A stretch of DNA of 64,000 nt, from contig JAPFDS010000070.1 in assembly GCA_026168805.1 (NCBI GenBank), positions 1 to 64,000 of the forward strand. Direction: 5' to 3'. Under the pieces are notes generated by a model that saw nothing but the letters and a program-made list of their open reading frames with translations, was not told the DNA's origin and searched no databases. This document shows positions 1 to 8,468 of the stretch, one piece after another. Each line of letters begins with the position of its first letter. Within the stretch, counting starts at the first letter, position 1. The stretch is from Caryophanales bacterium (lineage in GTDB: Bacteria > Bacillota > Bacilli > Bacillales > Amphibacillaceae). The translations under genes were made by a program, and so were the position numbers.

Positions 1-35
1 TATAGTGGCGGTTAGCTGTGGTACAATTAGATTGG

Positions 36-98
36 GTCATGTAGATACTCCTTTACTTATTGGTTTGGTCACTTTTAAGTATACCGTATCTACATGAC
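36..98. repeat. 13-bp perfect inverted repeat with 37-nt loop
   Basis: GTCATGTAGATAC at 36-48 is repeated as its exact reverse complement at 86-98, and a T-rich stretch follows on the + strand. It could be a long-loop terminator of a gene left of the window or the edge of a small element. The rest of 1-216 shows nothing else I can name. Confidence 0.5.
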
Positions 99-216
99 TT
101 TTCTTATATTTTGTTTATGCATTTCATTTTACAACTAACCAGTAGGTTTACCATCGATTGACATTCATAATAATTCTTTACATATTGCGACGGAGCAAAA
201 AGAGGAACAATTTAGT

Positions 217-909
217 ATGGAAGAATTGTTTGATGCAGGTACTATAAACAAAGAGGATTTAAAAAACATCCAAATACTATCCGTGGAGGAAGATTCGTTC
301 GCATTGGCCGTTTCCTTTCGTAACGAAGGTTCTACAGATGATGTATATTATGTTTTTATGAACGATGATTTTTCTGATATCGTAGTTTTTCATGAACAGG
401 ATTATGTGGAAAAAATTACAGCAGGTGATTTGTCTTCATTTGAACATCTTATTTTGGATGAAAAGTTAAATGAACGGTTTTATGTAATCACTGGCTCTCA
501 GGGGATTTTTGATGCCGAAGAAAATGAAGTTCTTTTTGTGGATGAACAAGATAGAATAAGTGTGGATGGAAAATATGTGTACATACGAGGAAATGAAGAG
601 CATATTAAAAAGGGCAAACAGCGCATTCAACGCACAGAGGATTATTTTGCAGGCAATCATGAGGACTATGCGACGTTTGACTTACCTTTTAGGGATGTTG
701 CAAAGGAGTTAGAGTTTACCCCAATCTCATTTGGTAGTCATGCACGTCTTCATTATTTTTCAGAGGATTATATTGTATATTCTTTTGCATATAATGCCCT
801 ATTCTTTGGCACATCTGGGAGTACAAATACAATCGTCGATTTACAAGAGAGTAAAGACAACCCGACATTTTATTTGGAGGATTTTGGGATTAGGACATCA
901 ATTAATTAA
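217..909 (+). CDS. Hypothetical acidic protein, possibly 5'-truncated
   Basis: I do not recognise this 230-residue protein. It is acidic and rich in aromatic residues, looks mostly beta, and has no signal peptide or membrane segment. The ATG at 217 follows a purine-rich AGAGGA about 10 nt upstream, which supports this start. However, the same frame stays open back to the TAA at 136-138, and the extra codons read like ordinary protein sequence. The gene may therefore be the remnant of a longer one that lost its 5' end. It is transcribed away from the lipoprotein pair that follows. Coding status is likely from length and composition; function is unknown. Confidence 0.6.
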   Translation: MEELFDAGTINKEDLKNIQILSVEEDSFALAVSFRNEGSTDDVYYVFMNDDFSDIVVFHEQDYVEKITAGDLSSFEHLILDEKLNERFYVITGSQGIFDAEENEVLFVDEQDRISVDGKYVYIRGNEEHIKKGKQRIQRTEDYFAGNHEDYATFDLPFRDVAKELEFTPISFGSHARLHYFSEDYIVYSFAYNALFFGTSGSTNTIVDLQESKDNPTFYLEDFGIRTSIN

Positions 910-922
910 CGCTTTTTAAAGT

Positions 923-954
923 ACGCCTTTATTGAGATGTGCCTTAAAAGGCGT
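923..954. terminator. Weak hairpin between convergent genes
   Basis: ACGCCTTT at 923-930 pairs with AAAGGCGT at 947-954, around a 16-nt loop. It sits between the convergent ends of the 217-909 gene and the lipoprotein gene on the minus strand. The T-tract is poor on both strands, so its role as a terminator is tentative. Confidence 0.35.
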
Positions 955-970
955 TTAGAGGAATTAATTA

Positions 971-1513
971 TTAATCAGATTCTTCCTTCTTCCTCAACTT
1001 ATCTTCTCCATCATCTCTATAATGTTCAAGGTCATATTTTTCAATCAACTTGTCTCGTTTATCGAAATATCTGTTACTCCTGACATTAAATTCCTGACTC
1101 GATGAACCAAACTCCTCTTCTACTTCCTCGATTGTACTACCTTCACGAAGTGCTTCTTCCATTCCTTGATATCTTTCGTACATAAATTCAATTAATTTCA
1201 AATCCAATTCATTTAGTTTTCGAACTTCTCTGCTCTCATAATCAAGGGATTCTAAGTATTCTATTTGCTTTTTTATTACCGGTAAAAACTCATCAGATAA
1301 GTACAGTTGAAATTCTTCATTTATGTCATCGGAATTAAAGTAAAGTCCTATTATTTTATTAGATGTTTCTGTTATTTGATCACCATGACCTGCTCGAATA
1401 TCTACATTGAAATACTGTATCAACTCTTCTCCCGCTTCTTCCTTGCTCACGCAACCTTGCAATAAAAACATAACTATTATACTTAACGAAATTATCAAGG
1501 ACCGTTTCTTCAT
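971..1513 (-). CDS. Lipoprotein, paralogue of the next gene
   Basis: The product is a secreted lipoprotein of about 180 residues with a basic N-terminus, a hydrophobic stretch and a lipobox ending LLQGC, so it is anchored on the outer face of the membrane. The mature part is charged and mostly helical, with a conserved KLNELDLKLIEF-like segment and a C-terminal YFDKRDKLIEKYDLE motif. I start it at 1513, seven codons inside the longest frame, because AGGTGA lies 5 nt upstream of that ATG and the signal peptide then begins MKKR. It is about one third identical to the neighbour at 1567-2115, in the same orientation with a 53-nt gap, so the two look like a tandem duplication. The family is not recognised. 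Confidence 0.75.
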   Translation of the reverse strand: MKKRSLIISLSIIVMFLLQGCVSKEEAGEELIQYFNVDIRAGHGDQITETSNKIIGLYFNSDDINEEFQLYLSDEFLPVIKKQIEYLESLDYESREVRKLNELDLKLIEFMYERYQGMEEALREGSTIEEVEEEFGSSSQEFNVRSNRYFDKRDKLIEKYDLEHYRDDGEDKLRKKEESD

Positions 1514-1566
1514 CAAAATCACCTGTACTTTCAAAATAGTAAAACCTTCATAGATTTTATTCCCGT

Positions 1567-2115
1567 CTACTCATCCTTCTTCCGCAACTTATCTTCTCCT
1601 CCACCTTCTCCCTCATAATCTCTATATGATTCAAGGTCATATTTTTCTATAAGTTTATCGCGTTTGTCGTAGTATTTTTCACTCATATCTTTAATTTTTT
1701 GACTTTCTGATTCGGTATCACTATTTACTTCATCAAACGTGCTACCTTCGTTAAGCGCCTCTTCTATATCCAAGAATGCTTCATAGGCGAATTTGTTTAT
1801 TTTAATGTCTAGTTCATGTAACTTTCGAACTCCTCTACTTTCATAATGAAGACTTTCCAAGTAATCTATTAAGTCTTCTGCCGTTGGTAAGATTTCTTCT
1901 TTCAAGTGAAGTTGAACTTTTTCTTCTACATTCTCATCCTCGAGATCAAACCACTTCGTAACCTTCTCATCATATCGGTCATTTAGTTTAGTTCGAATAT
2001 CTTCATTAAAATATTTCATCAACTCTTCAGCCGCTTCATCTTTACTAACACATCCTTGTAAAAGAAATACAATCATGATGCCTAACAATATATGTATCGT
2101 TCTTTTCTTCAACAT
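1567..2115 (-). CDS. Lipoprotein, paralogue of the previous gene
   Basis: This is a lipoprotein of about 182 residues with signal peptide and lipobox LLQGC, followed by a charged helical domain matching the downstream neighbour (shared KDEAAEEL, YFNEDIR, KLHELDIK and YYDKRDKLIEKYDLE blocks). The start at 2115 (MLKKRT) is preferred over the longest frame because AAGGGTGA precedes it at normal spacing. It differs from its paralogue by a glycine- and acid-rich insertion near the C-terminus. The pair is probably co-transcribed on the minus strand. Function is unknown; an extracytoplasmic, envelope-associated role follows from the lipobox only. Confidence 0.75.
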   Translation of the reverse strand: MLKKRTIHILLGIMIVFLLQGCVSKDEAAEELMKYFNEDIRTKLNDRYDEKVTKWFDLEDENVEEKVQLHLKEEILPTAEDLIDYLESLHYESRGVRKLHELDIKINKFAYEAFLDIEEALNEGSTFDEVNSDTESESQKIKDMSEKYYDKRDKLIEKYDLESYRDYEGEGGGEDKLRKKDE

Positions 2116-2283
2116 AATCACCCTTGCTTTTTTTACATCATTCATTTTTTCATCCTGTAGTCGATAGTATCATACATGCTGATTGTCTGATGCTTTTTCT
2201 GCGAATTACATCTTGTCAAACATCTCCCTATCATCCATGATGGATATAAGGATAAGGTACTAACTCGTTAGGAGGTTGTCACA

Positions 2284-2931
2284 ATGAAAGCAATTCGGTT
2301 TACTTTTATTTCATTTTTGGCCGTCCTGATGTTAGCTGCGTGCCAAGATGACGGTGATGATGCTGTAGACGAAGATAGTCATGCACCTGAAACGGACGAA
2401 ACAGAAGATACAAGTGATGAAGAGGCTGATATCGATATTAAAGGTACCCTTTGGGACGGAGAAGGTGATGTCGGAATTGTTCTTTCTCACGGCGCTGTCT
2501 TTGATGCGGATAGTTGGGAAGAACAAGGTGAAGAGTTAGCTGATCATGGCTACGTTGCTTTTGCTGTGGAAGATACGTCAGAAGATGAAATTGTTAATGC
2601 GGCAAACATGCTGGTAGAAGAATACGGTGTGGAGGAAGTCGTCGTTATTGGTGGCAGTGCTGGCGCTGTGGAACCAATAGACATCATACAAGAAGGTACA
2701 TTCGAATTTTCCAAAGCTGTCTTCTTGTCCCCTGGTGGTGACGTAAGCTCAATCGATAACATACCTGTACTGATGATTTACAGTGAAGATGAGGGCTATG
2801 ATGACTTGGAAGAGACCGCAGATTTTAAAACGATGACCTTTCCTGGTAGTACACATGCACAGCATTTGTTTGATGATGATGAAAGAGCTGAGAATATTAT
2901 GGAAGTAATCCTTGATTTTTTGAATGAATAA
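2284..2931 (+). CDS. Lipoprotein alpha/beta hydrolase
   Basis: The 215-residue protein has a lipobox (LMLAAC, Cys20), an acidic linker to about residue 50, then a compact alpha/beta hydrolase fold. Visible motifs are the oxyanion HG at 69-70, the nucleophile elbow GGSAGA with Ser125, an acidic SEDEG strand end near 167-171, and a C-terminal GSTHAQH carrying the probable catalytic His (191 or 194). It should be a small surface-tethered esterase or peptidase-like hydrolase with unknown substrate. TTAGGAGGTTGTCACA before the ATG gives a strong ribosome binding site. It is monocistronic and divergent from the lipoprotein pair. Confidence 0.8.
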   Translation: MKAIRFTFISFLAVLMLAACQDDGDDAVDEDSHAPETDETEDTSDEEADIDIKGTLWDGEGDVGIVLSHGAVFDADSWEEQGEELADHGYVAFAVEDTSEDEIVNAANMLVEEYGVEEVVVIGGSAGAVEPIDIIQEGTFEFSKAVFLSPGGDVSSIDNIPVLMIYSEDEGYDDLEETADFKTMTFPGSTHAQHLFDDDERAENIMEVILDFLNE

Positions 2932-2936
2932 AAATG

Positions 2937-2975
2937 ATCCCATGTGTCTTAAGGTAAGAGCATCGGGTTTTTTAT
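2937..2975 (+). terminator. Imperfect terminator after the hydrolase gene
   Basis: CCCATG and CATCGGG form a short bulged stem followed by a run of six T residues, directly after the hydrolase stop codon. Confidence 0.4.
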
Positions 2976-3035
2976 TAAATATACAATAATAGCCCCATAA
3001 CTATAATGTATAATAACCATTTCTACCTTTACCAT

Positions 3036-3965
3036 CTAGTTCATCAATATAACTTTAATTGTTTTTAATTCCCTATTGGAGTATTTCATTTTTTCACGAT
3101 AAAACCTCGTAGAAGAATTAGGATGTTGATTTCTAATTCTTTCTAACTTATTCATTTGTTGAATATCATATTGCGTTTTATCTATAAAAAACCTAGATAA
3201 ATAGTCACTCAATTTCAATTCCGTAACTTCTTCTTTATTATCTTCCCATCTAAATATGTTAACTTTATTTTGGAATAATTCTACGTTATCATCTTGGATT
3301 AAGAATCGATAAATAAGATCACTTTTAACCTTCAATGCTGTGTTAATATTACCTTTATGTATATTCTTATACTGCATTTCCATAATGTAAACAATCATTC
3401 CAATAAAGGTATCTATTATCTGTAAAGGAATTGAAGCCTGTGAATCCATTTGCTGCACTGTATCTACTTTGTATCCCTTATTACGATAAGCTGAATGAGC
3501 GTTCATTTGTTCTTCTATTTTTTCCGGTAGCTTTAACTTCTCGTATTCATCATTTTCATCTATCGTAATTTTAATTGTTTCTTTGTTCTTTAATTTACGT
3601 GTCATACCATAAAAAAGTCTCTCTGGAATCTTAACATAGAACAACTCCCTTAATTTTGTCATAGTCACTGTCATTCTCTCAGCTATTTTTTCTGCATCTA
3701 CATTGTTTACAATCATAATATTAATACTTACATCTTCTCTGACTACATGACAAAGAGCCCTAAAATACTTTTCGAAACTCGTATCACTTGTGTAATCAAC
3801 GAAATGCATTTCGTTTTTAGATTTCGTATGATAATTAATTTCTTCCAGTCTTTTAATAATTCTTCTTATTGTCTTTGTATGAGCGCCAAAAGCTCCATAA
3901 TAAGAATAGCCTCCTGAAGGTTGATCTAACTTATTTGATTCATCGAAGTAGATGGAATAACTCAA
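3036..3965 (-). CDS. DUF3800 domain protein
   Basis: The 309-residue protein begins with the family hallmark YFDESN (Asp8, Glu9), followed by a glycine-rich strand and a helix. Near residues 180-195 it carries SIPLQIIDTFIGMIVY, equivalent to the conserved P-L-Q-x-x-D helix of DUF3800. The family is predicted to have an RNase H-like fold and occurs near phages, defence genes and small structured RNAs. The start is a TTG at 3965, with GAGGAG 8 nt upstream and no better ATG. The gene is single and is read away from the small RNA at 4043-4155, from which it is separated by a consensus promoter on the other strand. Biochemical activity is unproven. Confidence 0.85.
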   Translation of the reverse strand: MSYSIYFDESNKLDQPSGGYSYYGAFGAHTKTIRRIIKRLEEINYHTKSKNEMHFVDYTSDTSFEKYFRALCHVVREDVSINIMIVNNVDAEKIAERMTVTMTKLRELFYVKIPERLFYGMTRKLKNKETIKITIDENDEYEKLKLPEKIEEQMNAHSAYRNKGYKVDTVQQMDSQASIPLQIIDTFIGMIVYIMEMQYKNIHKGNINTALKVKSDLIYRFLIQDDNVELFQNKVNIFRWEDNKEEVTELKLSDYLSRFFIDKTQYDIQQMNKLERIRNQHPNSSTRFYREKMKYSNRELKTIKVILMN

Positions 3966-4007
3966 ATTAACAGCTCCTCTTTTTGAAAGGTGACATTTAA
4001 AAACGTC

Positions 4008-4036
4008 TTGACGTGTCTTTTAAGGTATACTATACT
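4008..4036 (+). promoter_or_regulatory. Consensus SigA promoter for small RNA
   Basis: TTGACG (4008-4013), a 17-nt spacer and TATACT (4031-4036) form a near-consensus housekeeping promoter pointing away from the DUF3800 gene. ACGTC-TT-GACGT, an inverted repeat, overlaps the -35 box and could be an operator. Confidence 0.75.
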
Positions 4037-4042
4037 ATAAAC

Positions 4043-4155
4043 TACCATACACTAGAATACGCATACTCTTCCCCCGCTACCATTTGCAGGGTTGGAGTTG
4101 CTTATAAAACACCCTTTCTCCGCTACCATTTTGCAGAGCTGGGGTGTTTTTTTGT
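4043..4155 (+). ncRNA. Structured RNA, divergent from DUF3800 gene
   Basis: The inferred transcript starts about 7 nt after the -10 box and ends at a rho-independent terminator (ACACCC 4109-4114 pairing GGGTGT 4142-4147, then seven T). It contains a duplicated element: a hairpin with the shared core CGCTACCATTTGCAG occurs at 4073-4095 and, slightly changed, at 4118-4142 inside the terminator stem. No plausible ORF with a ribosome binding site is present. From memory, several structured RNA motifs have been named after DUF3800 because they lie beside such genes; this may be one of them or a new variant. The rest of 3966-4270 holds only the two promoter regions. Confidence 0.65.
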
Positions 4156-4270
4156 ATAGAAATTCATTCTTGCTTATTTTCCCATTCTATAATTCTTATC
4201 TCAAATCTATCATAGCACTACAAAAGCACTATAGAAACATATAGGTGAATACAATTGAAAGGATGATTCC

Positions 4271-6535
4271 ATGCCTGCGTTTCGAGATGAAATTATTTTA
4301 CGCGGTCTTCAGACAAACAATTTAAAAAATATTGATTTGAACATCCAGAAGGAGCAAATGACTGTGTTTACCGGAATTTCTGGTTCGGGTAAAAGTTCGG
4401 TTGTGTTTGATACGTTGGCGACAGAAAGTAGACGTCAGATGACGATGAATTATCCGTTGTACGTGCGGAATCAAATGCCTAGGTATGAGCGTCCGCGTGC
4501 AGATGTGATGCAACATTTGAGTCCGGTAGTCGTTGTCGAGCAACGCCCAATCGGTGGAAATTCTCGCTCGACGGTTGGGACGTATATGGATATTGATCCG
4601 TTGATTCGTCTGTTGTTTTCTCGGATTGGGGATCCACCGATTGCATCTGCGACAGATTTTTCTAGTCAAAGTTCGTTTGGGAAATGCCCAGAGTGTAATG
4701 GGTTTGGGGAAGTCGTTGTGCCGGATGTACAAAAGTTGGTGGACGTTGATCAGTCTCTTCATGAGTATGCGGTCCAGTTTAAACCATTGTCTCCATCGGG
4801 CTGGCAAGGGAGGTGGATGATTACTGGTGGATTATTTGATCCTGACATTCCTATTAAGGACTTCTCGGACGAGGATTATGAGTTGTTCATCAATGGACCT
4901 CCTGAAGGTGAGCAGGTGTTTGCGCCCTTTCATACGAAAAACGGACCACAACCCCATGAATGGGATGGACTCATTCCTCGGTTTATCCGCTTATACATCA
5001 ACCGGGATGTATCTAAGCTGAAACAAGTATCCCTAGATGACGTATTGGCGATGACAACACGGAGTTTGTGTCCAACGTGCCAAGGTTCTGGACTGAATCC
5101 AGAGGTGCTCGCATGTAAAATCAATGGTCTCAATATTGTCGCATATGACCGGTTGGAATTAACGGACTTACTCGTGGAGTTAGATAATATTGACCATCCG
5201 GTTGGAAACTCCATTGTCATGCAGATAATTCCATCAATCAAACAGTTGATTGATTTAGGATTAGGATACCTCAGCTTGCAACGAACAATGGGTACGCTCT
5301 CTGGTGGAGAAGCACAGCGGGTGAAAATTGCCCGTCATTTAGAGAGTAGTTTAAACAATATGACGTATATTTTTGACGAACCAACGGCGGGACTACACCC
5401 TGAAGAAGTCAGCTTGCTCATTCACATGTTGCAACGAATTAAAGAACAGCACAATACAGTCATTGTTATTGAACATGATGTAGCTGTCATTGAAGTAGCT
5501 GATGAAATTATCGAAATGGGTCCAGGTGCTGGTGTGCACGGTGGTGAAATTGTTTATCAAGGTGACCTGGCAGGGCTTGAAGAGTCAGAAGCTGCGACTA
5601 CATTGCGTCACCGGCTTAAAATTAATCAACAACCACGACGTGCTGAAGAGTATTTTCAGATTACAGGGACATCGGTGAATAATTTAAAAGATATTTCGAT
5701 CGATATTCCTAAAAATGTTCTTGTGTCTATTTGTGGTGTTTCTGGCTCGGGAAAAAGCTCCCTCATGCTAGAGGCATTTCCAGAAAAATATCCGGAGGCA
5801 ATTATGGTCGGACAGGATCGGATTGGAATTTCCAGTCGGTCGACAATGGCTACATACATGAAAATAATGGATGACATTCGGGGAGTTTTCGCACGTGAAA
5901 CAGGTGAGCCGGCTGGGCTATTTAGTTTCAACTCTCTTGGTGCTTGTCCTGTCTGTGACGGAAAAGGTGTGACGCAACCAGATGTCGCTTTTGCTGATCC
6001 GGTAACGGTGACATGTGAATCGTGCGCTGGGACGAGATATTCGGATGAGGCCCTTTCCTATACGTATAAAGGCAAAACAATCGTGGAAATCTTGCAATTA
6101 ACGATTGAAGAGGCAAAAGGTTTCTTTGAACGACCTAAAATTATGAAACGAGTGAATACATTACTTGACGTAGGGCTTGAGTATCTTACGTTAGGCCAGA
6201 CAACAAGCTCTTTAAGTGGTGGTGAAGTGCAACGGCTAAAACTTGCGAGCCACTTGCAAAAAGAAGGACAAATATATGTTTTAGATGAACCCTCGTTAGG
6301 CTTGCACGCACGAGACAACGGGAAGTTATTAGACGTGTTCCAGCGCCTAGTGGAGCGCGGGAATTCAGTAGTTATTATCGAACATCATTTAGATTTTATT
6401 GCGGCGAGTGACTGGGTGATTGAACTTGGTCTTGGTGGTGGAAAAGATGGCGGTGAGGTCATCTTCGAGGGAACTGCTGAAGAGATGTTGTCGGTGGATA
6501 CATGTACGGCTACATGGCTCAAAACAATAGAATAG
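4271..6535 (+). CDS. Short UvrA-like ABC ATPase (UvrA2/DrrC type)
   Basis: This is a tandem ABC-ATPase of 754 residues, well below the roughly 940 of true UvrA. It has two full cassettes. The first Walker A (GISGSGKSS, 35-43) is followed by zinc-binding pairs at C139/C142 and C267/C270, an LSGGEAQR signature and a FDEPTAGLHP Walker B. The second has GVSGSGKSS from residue 489, zinc pairs C559/C562 and C582/C585, LSGGEVQR and LDEPSLGLH. The missing length fits loss of the UvrB-interaction and insertion domains, as in UvrA2/DrrC-type proteins linked to DNA-damaging antibiotic tolerance. GAAAGGATGATTCC precedes the ATG. I see no SOS box upstream. A role in antibiotic or lesion tolerance is inferred from the family. 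Confidence 0.9.
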   Translation: MPAFRDEIILRGLQTNNLKNIDLNIQKEQMTVFTGISGSGKSSVVFDTLATESRRQMTMNYPLYVRNQMPRYERPRADVMQHLSPVVVVEQRPIGGNSRSTVGTYMDIDPLIRLLFSRIGDPPIASATDFSSQSSFGKCPECNGFGEVVVPDVQKLVDVDQSLHEYAVQFKPLSPSGWQGRWMITGGLFDPDIPIKDFSDEDYELFINGPPEGEQVFAPFHTKNGPQPHEWDGLIPRFIRLYINRDVSKLKQVSLDDVLAMTTRSLCPTCQGSGLNPEVLACKINGLNIVAYDRLELTDLLVELDNIDHPVGNSIVMQIIPSIKQLIDLGLGYLSLQRTMGTLSGGEAQRVKIARHLESSLNNMTYIFDEPTAGLHPEEVSLLIHMLQRIKEQHNTVIVIEHDVAVIEVADEIIEMGPGAGVHGGEIVYQGDLAGLEESEAATTLRHRLKINQQPRRAEEYFQITGTSVNNLKDISIDIPKNVLVSICGVSGSGKSSLMLEAFPEKYPEAIMVGQDRIGISSRSTMATYMKIMDDIRGVFARETGEPAGLFSFNSLGACPVCDGKGVTQPDVAFADPVTVTCESCAGTRYSDEALSYTYKGKTIVEILQLTIEEAKGFFERPKIMKRVNTLLDVGLEYLTLGQTTSSLSGGEVQRLKLASHLQKEGQIYVLDEPSLGLHARDNGKLLDVFQRLVERGNSVVIIEHHLDFIAASDWVIELGLGGGKDGGEVIFEGTAEEMLSVDTCTATWLKTIE

Positions 6536-6564
6536 GGTATACAGTAAACTGTGTACCCTTGTTT
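6535..6564 (+). terminator. Hairpin terminator after UvrA-like gene
   Basis: GGGTATACAG and CTGTGTACCC form a 10-bp stem with a TAAA loop overlapping the stop codon, followed by TTGTTTG. Confidence 0.55.
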
Positions 6565-6575
6565 GTTCGCATCTT

Positions 6576-7031
6576 TTATTCAACCTCTTCAAACCCTTGT
6601 TCCAGGAGCATATCTTCTGTTTTTTCCATACTGATGCCATTGCTGAGGTCTCCAGATAGATTCATACCTGGTATATCTTTCGCTAGGTCAAGATCGAGTA
6701 CGTCATAATCGGCTTTGGTGATTTCAGTTAGTTCTGAATCTCCGAATTCAAGCGTCTGTTCTAAGCCCTCTATTAATGGGATATCCTCAACGATTAAATC
6801 ATACAGCTCTTCCGCTTCCTCTTTCGTATCTGCTCCTATGGCATCATACGATACAATCGTTTTAGTCGTTTGCTTCTTCACTTTGTCCATTTGGTATTCG
6901 TATGTAAGAGAAATGGTCATGCCGTCTACTTCTGATTTAAATCTCTTTTCCTTTACACCGCCTTCCCCACAAGCGGATAACAAGAGCACAAGTACTAAAA
7001 TAGATAATATTCCAATCCCTTTGTTTTTCAT
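6576..7031 (-). CDS. YehR-family (DUF1307) lipoprotein
   Basis: The 151-residue protein has a lipobox (LLLSAC) and one DUF1307 domain: a beta-rich N-terminal half with KKQTTKTIVSYDAIG, then EEAEELYDLI and a C-terminal GISMEKTEDMLLEQGFEEVE. This closing motif is shared with the next three genes on the same strand. YehR-type proteins are extracytoplasmic and of unknown role. The ATG follows AAAGGAGAGGCTC. It converges on the UvrA-like gene with only 40 nt between stops. It lies last in the four-gene tandem family and probably arose by duplication. Confidence 0.85.
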   Translation of the reverse strand: MKNKGIGILSILVLVLLLSACGEGGVKEKRFKSEVDGMTISLTYEYQMDKVKKQTTKTIVSYDAIGADTKEEAEELYDLIVEDIPLIEGLEQTLEFGDSELTEITKADYDVLDLDLAKDIPGMNLSGDLSNGISMEKTEDMLLEQGFEEVE

Positions 7032-7060
7032 GAGCCTCTCCTTTATAGGTTTTTGTTAAA

Positions 7061-7093
7061 GAAAAAGGCACACAATGGTTGTATGCCTTTTTC
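7061..7093 (-). terminator. Bidirectional-looking terminator
   Basis: GAAAAAGGCA and TGCCTTTTTC form a 10-bp outer stem with an inner CA/TG extension, directly 3' of the lipoprotein gene at 7104-8303. A and T tracts flank it on both strands. Confidence 0.7.
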
Positions 7094-7103
7094 TATCGTT
7101 CTT

Positions 7104-8303
7104 TTATTCTATTTCTTCAAAGCCTTGTTCTAAAAGCATGTCTGCTGATTGTTCCATGCTGATTCCATATTCTTCAGCACCTTCTTCAAACATCATGCCA
7201 GGTAAGTTTCCTGCTTCATCAAAGTCTAAATTTTCATAGTCGACTTCGAGCAGTTCGGTAGCTTGATCGTCCTCATAGATCATTTCATGTGTCACTCCAT
7301 CGACACCTTGAAATTGTTCAGATTCTGGATCAAACATTTCTTTAGCTTCATCTTTTGACTCTAAACCAACTGCTTCATAATCAATCACATTTTCAGTTGT
7401 TTGTTTCGTCACATTGTCACCTTGGTAATAGTATGTGATCGTCGCTTGAATACCCGGTTCTTCTGCTCTAAATGTTCTTGTCTTTTCCTCGCCATCATCT
7501 GCAGCAGTTTCGTCTTCTTCTTCTTCCTCATTTGATTCTTCTTCACCATCATCGCCAAAGATGTCATCGTTAGCTTCATCTGCCTCTTCTACTGCAGTAA
7601 CGACATCTTCAGGAATGCTAATATCGTCAATGTCATTGATTTGCTCATATACATGATCAATGTTCATTTCGAGTTTTTCTCCGTCTTTTTCAGCAACAAG
7701 TTTTGCTTGAAGATGTTCAATATGGTACGTTTCGCTGTCAACAGTGATTGTTAACTCTTGTTCAATATCTTCTACATCTAATCCAGTAAATGTTAGGCTG
7801 TAAGGATTTTCAAGTGCGTTATACACATCCTCACTTTTTCCTTCAAACGTAAACGTAAATGTGTCATCTTCTGCTTCCATTTCAAAGTCTTCGTCATCTT
7901 TTAGGTCAATGATGATTTGTGCAACATCACCGTACTCCGTGTCTGACTGGTCAAACTGCTCTTCAGCTCCAGCCATATCTTCCCAGCCACTATCGTCCAT
8001 TTGAGCGTAAGTAGCTTCGTTTGTAGAATAGTACTCGATTATTTGGGAATCTTGAATCATTTCTCCACTGCTTTCGCCTGTGCTTTCATCGATGTATACA
8101 TGTAATTCGCCTGTGCTTTCATCGACAACGTTATCATCTGCATCGAAGCCGGTAACATCTAAAGTCGTTTCCATGTAGTACTTCTCTACTTCGTCAGCTT
8201 TTTCTTCGATTGAATCAATCACATCTTCCTTAGATTCTGAACCGCATGCTGCTAATACAAGTGCAGCTGCCATTAACATAAATATATAACCAAATTTTCT
8301 CAA
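7104..8303 (-). CDS. Two-domain lipoprotein: DUF6612-like plus YehR/DUF1307
   Basis: This 399-residue lipoprotein (lipobox LVLAAC, Cys20) is a fusion. Residues 25-240 form a beta-rich LolA/LppX-like domain resembling DUF6612, known mainly from Bacillus lipoproteins. Residues 246-276 are a nearly pure Asp/Glu linker. Residues 277-399 are a complete DUF1307 domain ending GISMEQSADMLLEQGFEEIE, the same as the single-domain neighbours. The fusion suggests the two domains share a ligand or act in the same envelope process. The ATG follows a purine-rich AAAAGGAGAG. It has its own terminator, so it is probably transcribed independently of the next gene. Very acidic composition fits a surface protein of a halotolerant organism. 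Confidence 0.85.
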   Translation of the reverse strand: MRKFGYIFMLMAAALVLAACGSESKEDVIDSIEEKADEVEKYYMETTLDVTGFDADDNVVDESTGELHVYIDESTGESSGEMIQDSQIIEYYSTNEATYAQMDDSGWEDMAGAEEQFDQSDTEYGDVAQIIIDLKDDEDFEMEAEDDTFTFTFEGKSEDVYNALENPYSLTFTGLDVEDIEQELTITVDSETYHIEHLQAKLVAEKDGEKLEMNIDHVYEQINDIDDISIPEDVVTAVEEADEANDDIFGDDGEEESNEEEEEDETAADDGEEKTRTFRAEEPGIQATITYYYQGDNVTKQTTENVIDYEAVGLESKDEAKEMFDPESEQFQGVDGVTHEMIYEDDQATELLEVDYENLDFDEAGNLPGMMFEEGAEEYGISMEQSADMLLEQGFEEIE

Positions 8304-8424
8304 CGTAAACTCTCCTTTTGTACATTCGATATGACTATACTATAGGAAATTTTTTCCCTTTAAAAGAGTCTAAGGTACTACTACTATAAGCCCTATTCGT
8401 ATGTGAAAAAAGAGTGTATGTTCC

Positions 8425-8458
8425 ACAAAAAAAGAGCATACAATGATGTATACTCTCT
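8425..8458 (-). terminator. Terminator of third YehR lipoprotein gene
   Basis: On the minus strand, AGAG-GTATACAT pairs with GTATGCTCT around a short loop and is followed by seven T residues, just 3' of the gene at 8469-8924. Confidence 0.65.
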
Positions 8459-8468
8459 TGTGATCTGT

